Origin: Rhopalosiphum padi
Lineage: Eukaryota; Arthropoda; Insecta; Hemiptera; Aphididae
Length of the DNA: 64,000 nt
Assembly: GCF_020882245.1 (NCBI RefSeq)
Contig: NC_083597.1
Coordinates: 24,406,652-24,470,651, forward strand
Direction: 5' to 3'
Part shown: positions 51,614 through 62,019 of the stretch, piece after piece
Layout: every line of letters begins with the position of its first letter
Numbering within the stretch: the stretch's first letter is position 1
The notes under the pieces: model-generated
Told to the model about the DNA's origin: nothing
Databases searched by the model: none
The model's input: the letters and a program-made list of their open reading frames with translations, nothing else
Position numbers and translations under genes: made by a program

Positions 51614-53528
51614 TTACATTTCTTCACAGCAGCTTGGACACATTTCTATGAGATGATCACGGCAAATAAGTCTTGCACAATTTGTGCATACTTTTGTTGT
51701 CTTTCGATCCTTATTTCTGTCACAAAAAGAACATCTCCCTGATTGTCGAATTCGTTGAATTTCCTCTGTAGCATTTACATGAAATCCATATTTTACAATT
51801 TTATTTTTTATTTCCTTTGGTAATGATATGATAGTGCAGCGATATTCCATATGCTCCTTCATCAATTCTCGAGATAAACATTTCAAAAAATCAAGACGTG
51901 TCTTTTTGTTATTTGGGCAGTTTTCTTGATATATTATTTGAGCATTGACACCTCCGATGTTTAGCATAGAATAAAATACTGTCAATGGCCATCGGAAACT
52001 TTTCCTAGCTACTGTATAATTTTCCGTCATGCGATCCATGTTATCGACGGCGCCTTTGGTGGCATTATATAAAGTAATTATTTCCGGCTTTCTTGCTTCA
52101 TTCGTATTTGTATCAATTGCTTTATCAAAATGCATTGTTGAAAGAACTAAAACAATTTTATTTTTTTTCGGCATGTATGAAACCAACGTTTGATTTTTAC
52201 TAAATGCAAAGTACGAAGATGTTATAATTCGGTGTTTTGTTTGAGTAAACTCGGGGGGGATCTGTCTTTTATTTTTCCGTAAAGTACCTAGTAGTGAAAG
52301 TTTATGTGTTTTTTGTAAATCGTTAGCTAACTCAACACTGGTAAACCAGTTGTCAGTAGTTACATTTCTACCAGTTTTTGAAATCGGTTGAATTAACCGT
52401 TTGACAACACTAGCGGCACCATTATCAACTTTGAACGGCCCATCAGGTTGTGTACCAGCATAAATTTCAAGATTTCCTGTGTAAAAATTTAAATTGTCGC
52501 AGAGGGCAAATATTTTTATTCCATATTTTGCTGGCTTACTCGGTATGTATTGACGAAATGAACATTTTCCACGGAACGCTTGTAATTTTTCGTCGATGCA
52601 GGTATATTCAGACATGGAGTAGGCCGTTTTACAACTGCTCACAAACATTTCAAATATTGTCCGTATATGTGTTATTTTATCAATTTTATGTCGTTCACTT
52701 CGACCTCGAACGTCATCAAATCTAATGCAACGGAGTATAAACCGGAATCTTCGTTCTGACATTACGCACGAAAATAGTTCTGCCCCTGTTCCATCCTTTT
52801 TCCATAAATCTTCCGAACTTCGGTGTCCACATTTTATAGCACCTAAGTATACATACACAAAAAAATTGAAATAAAAATAATATGGCAAATATAATATGAT
52901 ATAATTATAATATTTTATAATAATATATATAATATAAATATATTATAATTATATATTATATATATTTATTATATTTACCTATCATATAAAGAATTCCAAT
53001 GACAGCTTTTATTTCTGCAATATTTGTGTCAGAAGCATCTCGTTCCCTCGTAAAATTTGGTCGTACCTTTTGGATGTATACGTTCGTATATTTGACTATA
53101 ATTTCCAACATAGATTTTGGAAAAAAAATATACCACGAATCTACTATAGTTTTCGCTTGTCTCGAAGTTTCTTTTACACCTGATTTCTCGGTAAGAACAT
53201 TCTGTGCATAGGCTCGTCTTATCTGAAGTGGTTTTTCACGGTTCCATTTAGTACCATCTTTACCATAATACGAATCGACCAACCGCATAGCCAAAGGTAA
53301 GTCGTCATCAGATTCATGATAACTTTTTTCATCACAAACATCAATAGTATCGCGTGTAATACCATTATCTTCATCCGAGTATCCCGACTGTTCCGTGTCT
53401 GTATCGTGATTCGAAACTTGTGATTGTTCAGCATCTTCATTTTCATCACTAGAAATATCACCCCAGATTTCCTCATCACTAGCATCATCTAACATTTGTT
53501 GAATACGTCGCCGTTGGAATTCGTCCAT
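51614..53528 (-). CDS. piggyBac-type transposase, 592 aa, two exons
   Basis: Catalyses cut-and-paste movement at TTAA sites and acts in the nucleus. Exon 1 is 53528-52979 and exon 2 is 52842-51614; together they are 1779 nt, exactly 593 codons with the stop. Residues 1-75 are acidic (EEIWGDISSDENEDAEQ) as in the family N-terminus. The DDE domain (about 95-490) has catalytic Asp267 (CIDEKLQ), Asp347 (TTDNWFTS) and Asp450 and Asp453 (VDNMDRM). These lie almost where they sit in the well-studied Trichoplusia ni enzyme (268, 346, 447, 450). The C-terminus has a zinc-binding cysteine-rich domain: Cys554, 557, 569, 572, 577, His580 and Cys585, 588, 589. The start at 53528 was chosen because it has CAACATGG context and begins MDEFQRRR. 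An upstream in-frame ATG at 53588 would add 20 residues encoded by the repeat region and is less likely. No stop or frameshift is seen, so it is probably functional. Confidence 0.93.
52843..52978 (-). other. Transposase intron, 136 bp, phase 1
   Basis: On the minus strand the exon ends ATGATAG and the intron starts GTAAATA. The intron ends TATACTTAG and exon 2 resumes GTGCTATAAAATG. Joining restores GILYMIGAIKCGHRSS without a gap, the typical piggyBac context at this point. The intron is very AT-rich and has an in-frame stop, which explains why two open frames are seen. Confidence 0.9.
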
Positions 53529-53744
53529 GTTGTATAAAAAAAATAATAATTGGTCGCACGGGGTAAATAATTTCCAAAAACGACACAATCAACGGTTAAA
53601 ACTAACTGATTCACTAAAATAAGCTTTGGTCGAATCATAAATTCAGATAAACATGTTATCAACAGCTATACAAGATATAACGTAGGCACGTTATCGTGGG
53701 AAAGTTTTACTGATGTTTATATTTAGACTGGGAGATTATTTACC
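53529..53744 (-). promoter_or_regulatory. Transposase 5' region
   Basis: The stretch between the start codon and the right terminal repeat must hold the promoter. On the minus strand it carries an initiator-like TCAGTT at 53609-53604 and a TTGTATAGC string further upstream. A GGTCGCACGG motif at 53552-53561, 23 bases before the ATG, repeats the terminal-repeat sequence and so could let transposase bind its own leader. That last point is inference. Confidence 0.45.
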
Positions 53745-53763
53745 CCGCGCGACCGATAGAAGG
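53745..53763 (-). repeat. piggyBac terminal inverted repeat, right
   Basis: Exact inverse of 51409-51427. Just inside it, GGGGTAAATAATCTCC (read inward) is repeated in opposite orientation at 53560-53575 with slight changes, making a subterminal inverted repeat about 150 bp apart. Confidence 0.95.
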
Positions 53764-53767
53764 TTAA
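53764..53767. repeat. TTAA target duplication, right
   Basis: TTAA abutting the right end. The inferred empty site is CTTACTTTAACTGGTAAC. Confidence 0.95.
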
Positions 53768-53769
53768 CT

Positions 53770-56700
53770 GGTAACAATATTTGTTTATACGCTTATATTT
53801 GGCATGCACAATAAATATCAGCAGTCAATTTAGTTTTTTTTTTTTTATGAAGAGGGTGATGACAAAAACAATGTTATGAAAAACCACTGAACTTTTAAGA
53901 ATTAAAAAATTGTGTAGGGTCTCATCTAAACGAGCTGTTCTTCGTCATTTTTTTAAGCAGATTTAATTTCGCATGAACGGTTCACTCGTAGCTCGCAGCA
54001 AAATGAAAATTGTTTTCCCCAAGCATTAAGATATATCTTCAAAAAATAAAATAATAATAAAACAAAAAATATAACTTGGTTTAAGTTTTTTCCTTCTTTA
54101 AGGCATTATAGCGGATTTAAAGTTATGCTTGAAGAAAGTTATTTTCTTGACAATACTTAACATTCCGTTTCATACAAAGATTTATTTTATTATATTTTCA
54201 TGTCCACAACATTTTAAAGTACTATATGTAAATAAACAATTATACGAATCACAAATTTCACTCTTTAATACTTTAATAAAATGTAAATATTTTATTTAGT
54301 AGTGCAAAAGTATAAGCTTATGTTAGTTTTAAAATCATCGCTGAATATTATCAAAAAACATAAGCCATATATACTTTTCTCTTTGATAAATTTCACTTTT
54401 CAAAGAATTGGCCACCGATAAGTCATGACCACATGCAGTGAAATCGATTTTATGGCACCTATTTGATTGTAATTACAAACGCAATTTCGGTCGGTAACGG
54501 CCTTAGCCTGTTATTTAGAATCAAATTAATGTTGACTTTGGCGAGTTGATTAAAACGTAGTAGCTGACCGCCTATATGTGGTCCACCAACGTTAAATAAA
54601 ATGAATGATACAATTTTGTTTATTAACTAACCCATTCTATTTATATTAGTAGCTCTAAGTAATTCCATTACGTTAGTGTATAAAATATCAACAAAAGTTC
54701 GTCTAGACTCTCGCGGGGCTGGCTATACTATAAAATTCGGTCTATACTCTATAATATAATAGCTATATAAATAAAATTGCACATTATGAACAAAAACGGT
54801 AATTTCCTAATCGTATGCAAGTCTGTCTGTTGTTTATATTATTCTAAAATAATAATGTATTTCGAACGAAATTGTCGCGATAATATGAAACCCAGAAATG
54901 TTTCCATGATGTGGTGATAGTGTGATACGCTGCAAAGCATTCGTTTGACAACCGTTTGCGTCGTTTGTGTGTTTAGAATTCGTGAAATATTTTCCCATCT
55001 TTTCTATTTACCGACTCTTTAATTCTATAAACGAAACGAAAACTTATTGTTGTGTTTGTGTTTTTGATAAAATTCACACCGGTACGATCGTCCACGTGAC
55101 ATGAACAGTCATGTAGGTATATAATAGAATCAGGCTTTCGCGCTCTTCGCATTCGTCGTAAGTATATGTAACGATCTATACATCCGCGAGTCTGCATAAA
55201 CCACTAAGTTCCTATTTTCTGTGTCGAAGTAATCACCAAACGTCTAGGAAAACGAGATTATATAATAAATTATACTTCGTGTCCGATATTTGACCTTTTA
55301 AAATGAGTTTAAAATTGTTTTTATGATGCGCAGCAATAAAAAATCGATTTAGGATTAAAAATAACAATAATAATACACCTCAAACAGTAAATGCCACCAC
55401 AATATGCCGTTATTTCAACATAATATACTAATCTTCGACTGGCATAAACTTTCGGGAGTGTCGTGGTGTTTTTGTTCCTTTTATACAGAAATGGTTGTAC
55501 AGCGTTTCGGAAAAATCAATTACAGATAGTATTTGTTTACCGTTCGTTACGAATAACTTATACTCTCGTAAATACACAACAATCAATATTTATAACGTGA
55601 CGAACGATAACAGAAAATTGACCTTTTCTCAAGGACAGCATTTTCATAGCCTGCAGAAAATGTTTGAAGCGAATCCATTATAATATAGGAGCAGTGGCAA
55701 TGAAAAATTTCATCGATTTTTTTTTTTTTTTATATTTAAATCGACATCACTACATCAGTATCATAAATGGTTACATAATTTAGGCAACAACATAAGAATA
55801 GCACGTCACGTCATATAAAATATAAACATGTATGGCGTTGTTTCGGATCTCTTATGGTATACGAAATAACATTTTTCGGCAGATCAATGACATGTCTTTG
55901 AAGGTAATTTTTTTTTCTTACCCCAAACCTATTACCTATAATAAGTTGAATTTCTTCGTCGACTTTGGTCATTTTTTTCCTGGTAAATATTACTATTTCA
56001 GCTATTTTAAAATCGAATAATATTTCACTGCAGTTATATTCATCATTGTCTAAATAAATTAACAAATGTTATGTATATCATGAATATATTATGTACTTTT
56101 AAATTCAAGAAAAATGCTATCAGTACATATAAGAAATGTTTTAAAACTATATCATTGTAGATTGTCAAATGTTTAATGGACTAGGACAAATAAGCAATAC
56201 TTGGTGACTAACGAGATGATAAATTTAAACATTTAATTTATTTTCACGTCATAGCACCATCACAATTATTATAATATGGTCATTTTCAATTGTAATTAAA
56301 CTCATAAAGATTTTGAACCAAATGAAACGGATAAAGTAATATTATTTGAATATTTATAAGTACTAATGCAATTAATGGGAGGGAGTGATTATTGGTATTT
56401 TTATACCGTTAAATTCAAAATTCCCGATAAAATGAAGAAAATAAAATTATAAAAATAATAACTATATAAGATGATTATATAAAAATATTTTTTTTCCGTC
56501 ATTATTTTATCATGATTCATAAACGACTTTCCTATACGAATACGAATTAGAAGATTAAGAAATTATTCATTTGTTAAATTATGGCGAATTTGCTTAAATT
56601 AATATAAAATCCAGCTCTATTATATGTTTTTATTTTATTAAATATCTTTTTAGATGATATATAAGAAAATATTTGGAGTGTTTACGGCACTCTGGTACTT

Positions 56701-58045
56701 TACATTTTAGTATCGTTATAGATTTTTAATTTTAATTACACAACCTTGTTGTTGGTAAAAAACTATATATTGTTTCTCTTAAAGACAATAATACAATTAA
56801 AAGTATATACACATTACACATATTGTAGTACAATCGTGGAACTGCATATTAAACATTTCATACATTCATACATTGTCTACTAATAGGTTTTATAACATTA
56901 ACGAATTATACTTTTATACAAATGTAATACAATTGTAATGGTGGAAAACATATTCTTTTAATATTATTCGGTCACCATCCTAACTATACAACCTGCAGGA
57001 TTTCTCTGTGATTTGCATGGTTCAAATATACCCGCCACGCTTCGATAAATGGATTAGTGTGTCCAAACAATATTTGAAAGTATTCAAATCCCGAAACGTT
57101 ATTTTATTTATTTAAAGTAGATGATTATTTAGCATAATATAAAACCAACAAATTCGGCGCCTTCAATTTACTCGATAAGAAAAAATATATAAAGATAAAT
57201 GCGCGTGGTACATTGAATAATAAACTGTATACATATAATAATATAATACACAGACAAGCGTTCATAATTAAATAATAAAAATAAATAAAAATTTGTTTTA
57301 ATTTAAAAAAAAAAGTCTTATCGATCAATAACCACAATCAAAATGAAGAAATGATTTGACTGAACCACTATCCTTGGATATCAACCGGTCAGGTTGGAAT
57401 CATACGTTCCGTCATGTCATTGTTAAATTTATTAGTACCGCGGACATTATCATTTATGATAAACGGTTTTTGAATATAGCGCAGAGACACATTGAAATGT
57501 ATTACAATAAATGTCGGTATTATTATTTATTAATATTTTATCATGTGCTGACATTTTTTTGAAAAACCGGGAATTTTCTATATAATACGTTCATGTACAG
57601 TAGATATATGAATACTATTAGAGCACAGTGTAATATGATAAAAATGTAATATTGAAAATATTATAAATAAAAATAAAGGCATAAAATAATATAAACATAA
57701 ATAACATAATATATAAACACGGAACGAAAATCTATATTTATTATGTAATACATCACAATATTTTTATATGTATTACGTTGTTACCTACTATTTCTATAAT
57801 AATATTATAGTTAATTTTTTTATAAAGTCCTCGAAGATTTAATAGCAATATTAAATTATGAATACTAATGAATAATAGAATTGTTATCCAATTTATTTCA
57901 ATTAACGAAAATGTCAAATAATATAATATACAATTGAGATGATTCACTAAGCTTATTTTCTTCAATAATTCAGTTATTCAAGATCTATTAAGGGGTCCTA
58001 TGATAATTTGTAAATTTTAATAATTAATCCATTAATATTTATAAT
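53770..58045. other. Noncoding stretch with a CpG-containing part at 54880-55700
   Basis: No gene can be named. 54880-55700 is somewhat CpG-richer. A 62-codon frame at 55495-55683 and an 84-codon minus-strand frame at 55811-56065 (product with VIDLPKNVISYTIRDPKQRH) have moderately protein-like composition but no recognised family. The remainder is AT-rich. Confidence 0.4.
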
Positions 58046-58049
58046 TTGT

Positions 58050-58265
58050 AAAAAAAATGCATTCAATACTTCACAGTAAAAAAAGAGGATTCTTATTTGA
58101 AAAACAGATGTTTATAGTGCTCCTTAAGAACCTAGCACAAAAAAAACTTAAGACTTTAAAATGTTGGTCTTTCAATGTATTTAAAAATTCTAAAGAATTT
58201 GAATAAATTCATTATTAAAGAGCAAATGGGGATAAGCATGCTTGGTGAATCACCTATGCAGGTAT
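58050..58265 (+). repeat. Dispersed repeat family D, copy 2
   Basis: Shares 23 identical bases (58196-58218) with 21545-21567. The flanks are alignable, ending in GCATGCTTGGTGAATCACC. This copy is better preserved than the first and includes an upstream 'agaggattcttatttgaaaaacag' block. Confidence 0.6.
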
Positions 58266-58269
58266 ATAT

Positions 58270-59400
58270 TTTATTTATAGATAGGTAGTTAATTACCTCT
58301 ATTATTCTAATTTATGATAGATATCAATATTATTCATCATATAATTTTACATTTAATATTAAATATGTTACTTATAAATTTTAAAATTGTCAAAATACTT
58401 GTAATAACACCCAGTGTGTTGAAACATTTTAAGTTATAATAAATGAAAAAAAAAACATTTGATATTTTTTAAATTTATGTATATAATTAAAAAAATTACA
58501 TTAACAATTTTGTACTGTAGGTACAATGTTTTAATAAAAATACAATAGAAATGTAAGATTTCTATTATTTGATATTATATAATATTATAAAAGAATAAAC
58601 AAAAAAACATTATACGTTTAATTAATAGCATGTCATAAACCACATATTAATTATAATGGAGTTTGGTAGGTACATTTCGAGATTCCGATGTACACTCGTG
58701 GAAAACTAAACATGAAAGATATTAAGATTGTTAAATACAAAAACTTGAACTAGTGTCACTTTAGAGTTGCACTAAGGATGCTGTTGACACAATAGATTAG
58801 ATGATTAATGACTTTGGATTATACAAGTTCCAAAAACAAACATAACTGTCCAAGTTTTTGTATAAACTAAATGCTTCAAAAATTTAAACAGTTTCATTAT
58901 TTATTCAACTAATTACGTGATAAAAAATTGTAAACATAAAATTATTTTACTTCTACATAAATATATTTTGGATCTACAAAATTATGCATTGCTGTGTAAA
59001 AAATTTGTATTATCGCAATGATTAAAAATGATGAAATGTATAGATATTTTGTTTAATACGTAATTTAAATATTATAATATAGTTGTATAGGTATTTAAAA
59101 TGACAAAAAACAATTTTCTGTTAAAATCATAAAAAAACTGAAATTATATTGGGTCCATTAATGGATCATCCTGTATATACAATAAAATAACGTGGACGAT
59201 TTAAATGTTCCTAATCGATCTCGCGTTATGTATACCTTCTGCAAATTAAATACTCATCAATGTGGTCGCCCTACGGTCCGAGTCATCCGCAGCCGCGTCG
59301 TCGGACAACCTTATATGCGGTGGTATTCCGCGTTTCGGGTGATCAGAACGTGACTGCGTCAAAAATTTCGGAATTCACTATAGTACAGATGTATTTATAC
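58270..59400. other. AT-rich noncoding stretch
   Basis: Mostly featureless. 59150-59180 (TCCATTAATGGATCATCCTG) contains a short palindrome and resembles a repeat edge. 59255-59375 is CpG-rich and unassigned. Confidence 0.45.
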
Positions 59401-59404
59401 AATA

Positions 59405-60148
59405 CAGGGATACCGGTATACAATGAAAAATTATAAAACAAAATAAAACACTTACGTTTCTTTACTGTAATTATATTACGTAAAATTAAGTGTGAAAATG
59501 ACACCTGGTATATGACCATCTAAGGAAGCGTGGGATTGAAGTTTTGAAGGCATTGAAGTTCCCGATGACTCGCCCTTAGACGTTCGAATACTTATCATTA
59601 ACATCACTTTCGATTTATCAATTTAATTCCGGAATCGTTCGGAGTTTATTTGCGCACACTTACGAATTCAGATAGCCCCACAAGAAGAAATCGGACGGCG
59701 TAAGGTCTTAAAATCTGGCGGGCCGTACATGATTGTCACGAAATGAAATGGTATACGATCGGTCGTTTATTTTTTTTTTTTTTTTTTGTTACAATACAGT
59801 CCGCAGTGTTTCGCGAGAGGCGCGACAAGTTTCCCCATCTTAACGGAACCACCAAACATTGTCAAAAGTTTCCTATCGACTAAAATAGGTCAAGGTCATT
59901 CAGAAAGCATGCTTCCATAACTATCATCGTCCAAAGTAGCGGAAGCTCCCTCGTCATCATCAATGAAAAATTACCCCGACCAACAAGATGACCGTTTAAA
60001 TGCCACACCTTTTTAGGTGATCATATATTATATGTTGTTCTTCACACTTAAATCTGAGATGTGACTGAAAATAATTACAATAAAAAATTAATTTTTGAAA
60101 ACAATGTATTGCGCTACCGATTCGGCGTTATGTATACCAGACACCCTA
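59405..60148 (-). mobile_element. Tc1/mariner-like element, 744 bp, decayed
   Basis: The left end CAGGGATACCGGTATACA (59405-59422) and the reverse complement of the right end, TAGGGTGTCTGGTATACA (60148-60131), match at 13 of 18. TA lies just outside on both sides (59403-59404, 60149-60150), as required for Tc1/mariner insertion. Inside is a broken minus-strand transposase. The element is shorter than the usual 1.2-1.6 kb and seems to have lost the N-terminal DNA-binding part. Confidence 0.65.
59480..60030 (-). pseudogene. Mariner-superfamily transposase relic
   Basis: Fragments appear on the minus strand in the order of the DDE core. FFIDDDEGASATLDDDSYGS (about 59970-59905) is like the strand before the second catalytic Asp. 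'NVWWFR*DGETCRASRETL' (about 59870-59800) matches VWFQQDGATCHTARETL, with the catalytic Asp kept but a stop beside it. DLTPSDFFLWGYLNS (59707-59663) matches the LTPxDFFLWGYLK motif with the third acidic residue. A last piece resembles the '..NF..R......GGH..DIIFHT' C-terminus (about 59570-59485). Stops, frameshifts and a 17-base T insertion at 59771-59787 break the gene. It cannot make active enzyme. Confidence 0.8.
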
Positions 60149-60149
60149 T

Positions 60150-61415
60150 ATAATATGGATTATTAATAATTAAATGTGCGATGCTGTAAGTGTTGAAACC
60201 CTGTCCAGCTGCAGATATCGTATAATCTCGTTCACCGGCGGCGGCGGGACGGCGGAATCACGACGTACAGAATTTTTGCGAACTCCACTGCCAGTCCATA
60301 TTTTATACTATTTTATTTATTTATAGTCGAGATGTTGTGGGTGGAGTGGTGTAGTACTCACCGTCGTATATAATATTATTATAATCACGGTGTACGTTGT
60401 TTTTTTTCTTCAGCCATGCAAACGGATTTCCGTTTATATGATATTATTATTAATTCAAACGTTACGGACAAACAACAACAAACAAAATATATTTATATAT
60501 ATATATTTTTTTATGTAGATAATATAATATTATTGTACAATCTTGTCGAGCGTGGATGATGTGTTTTAATATTTTAATATTATATGCTCTAATAACTACA
60601 ATATATTATTATATAATAACAAACAGCGTACATTCTTTCTATCGTGATCTACGCGATACTTAAAACGTAAACGCAAGCAACAACATTTAAGTTGAATATA
60701 TTTTATTTTGCTCGTATTTTTAATTAAATTACAAACAACTTCGTTTGGTTAAATTGATATTATCATCAACGATAGTTTTAATTTAAATAGTTTAAAAAGT
60801 ATACAAGATATTATTATTTCGTTTAGTTTACGTCGACGACTAAGAATTATAACAATGTGTAGTAACAATAAAAAAAAAACAACGAATGATGTCGAAATTA
60901 TCTCAAACACTGTGGAACGTGTTAAGCATAATTTTATAAAAGTTAAAGCATAAACCATTATTGTTAGACACATTTTCACCAAGTAAAATAGTACATCAAC
61001 ATTATTCAAGTTTAGAAGTTATTTTATAATATTATAACAGATTAATAAAACAGACCCTGGCTCAAGGGTTAACTCTCCTCCACAACGCATTGCCTTTTTT
61101 TTTTTTTTGGTTTTCAGTTCATTAAAAAATATTGGTTTTATCAAATTAAAAGACAATTTACTTCTACAAGACTCTAGAACCAGAAAAAAGTCTAATGTAC
61201 GATACGATCAAAAGGCCATAATTAATCAATACTTTTCATATACCTACTTAAAAAATAATTTAAATATAATACTTCTTTGTAAAACAAATTTTTTTTTCAT
61301 AAACCTCTTCATTTAGGAATCCTGCGTACTTGCCTGTAATAAACATAATGTTTTTTTTATAATTTTTAAAGTTTTATAACCAAATTAAAAATAAAATAAA
61401 CAAATAACTAATAAG
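60150..61415. other. Noncoding stretch with opposing splice-like signals
   Basis: 60180-60310 is GC-rich (GGCGGCGGCGGG). Around 60360-60420 a minus-strand donor-like CGACG|GTGAGTA and a plus-strand acceptor-like TTTTTTTTCTTCAG|CCATG face each other. Either might belong to an unseen gene. The frame after the ATG at 60416 is only 48 codons. Other frames at 60749-61316 are AT-rich and unrecognised. Confidence 0.4.
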
Positions 61416-61419
61416 TTTC

Positions 61420-62016
61420 TAGACACATAAACTTTTTATTTTTTAATACAACACGTTTGCCAAAATGTTTTTACAAGATAAAAAAGGTAATATGATAACG
61501 AAACATATTATTGTAAAACCCATGTACGGCCAGTGAAGCATTAGTTGCGCAATTTTCAATTATGACTTGTTGACCCTTGGGTTAGTCACGTTCGTTTGAT
61601 CAACTTTCACAGAAATAAAGGGTAGCTCTTTTTTTTTTATTTCGGCACTTTTAGTCACGAGAGGTTTTGATAAATTCTTTACGAATTCCCTGAAAATGTT
61701 AAAACAAAGAATAACGGTAATTAAAATTTAGACACAAAATAGTACGATAATAATTTAATAATTTATCACCTGTAGGCACCTGTAAAATATGGTAATAATC
61801 ATTCGCCTATCATAATTAATAAGAGAACTATTTATTCACTTGATAAATAACATAAATATAATATTGCTTACCTACAATTGTAATTATTAATAAAAAGTTG
61901 AAACGTTGTTCGGTTAATTTACATCTTACAAATGACTCAATTCTTTTCAGAACTGAAAAATATCTCTCTACTGAACAATTTGATGCTAGTTTAAAACAGT
62001 AGAAGAGTATACAATT
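61420..62016 (-). pseudogene. hAT transposase C-terminal part, possibly three exons
   Basis: An open frame 62016-61872 encodes LASNCSVERYFSVLKRIESF and continues VRCKLTEQRFNFLL. This matches the hAT dimerisation domain (A.a.sERsFS.LkriKs..Rs.mtqeRLn.L.ll). It ends at a strong donor TAG|GTAAGC. A 10-nt segment, GTGCCTACAG (61779-61770), is flanked by acceptor TTTTACAG and donor GTGATA. A further acceptor TTTTCAG precedes an open frame 61689-61560 of 42 codons plus TAA, and an AATAAA near 61437 follows. Joining all three keeps the frame (IVGAYREFVKN); skipping the 10-nt piece gives an early stop. Upstream of 62016 an in-frame TAA interrupts, so the rest of the transposase is missing, broken or reached by another splice. 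Whether this is a relic or the 3' end of a captured gene is open. Confidence 0.55.
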
Positions 62017-62019
62017 TTA

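Larger units (their letters stand above)
51409..53763 (-). mobile_element. Complete piggyBac-type DNA transposon, 2355 bp
   Basis: Bounded by perfect 19-bp terminal inverted repeats, CCTTCTATCGGTCGCGCGG at 51409-51427 and its reverse complement at 53745-53763, with TTAA on both outer sides. The CC start and TTAA site are family hallmarks. Inside is one minus-strand transposase gene with a short intron, giving a total length close to the 2.4 kb usual for autonomous piggyBac elements. A second GGTCGCrCGG motif lies near each end. Perfect end repeats and an undamaged gene imply recent insertion. No other copy of its ends occurs in this window. Confidence 0.96.

Noticed and set aside
52841..52888. 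Internal ATG at 52888 as the transposase start (424-residue protein)
   Set aside because: This ATG lies in the intron. Splicing gives a full-length, family-like protein, while this start would lack the N-terminal domain.
52450..53488. Plus- and minus-strand frames inside the piggyBac element (52450-52725, 52999-53211, 53219-53488)
   Set aside because: Shadows of the transposase exons in other frames.
53529..53588. Upstream ATG extending the transposase by 20 residues
   Set aside because: The extension is encoded by the subterminal repeat region and is unlike the family N-terminus. The ATG at 53528 has better context and gives the usual protein length.
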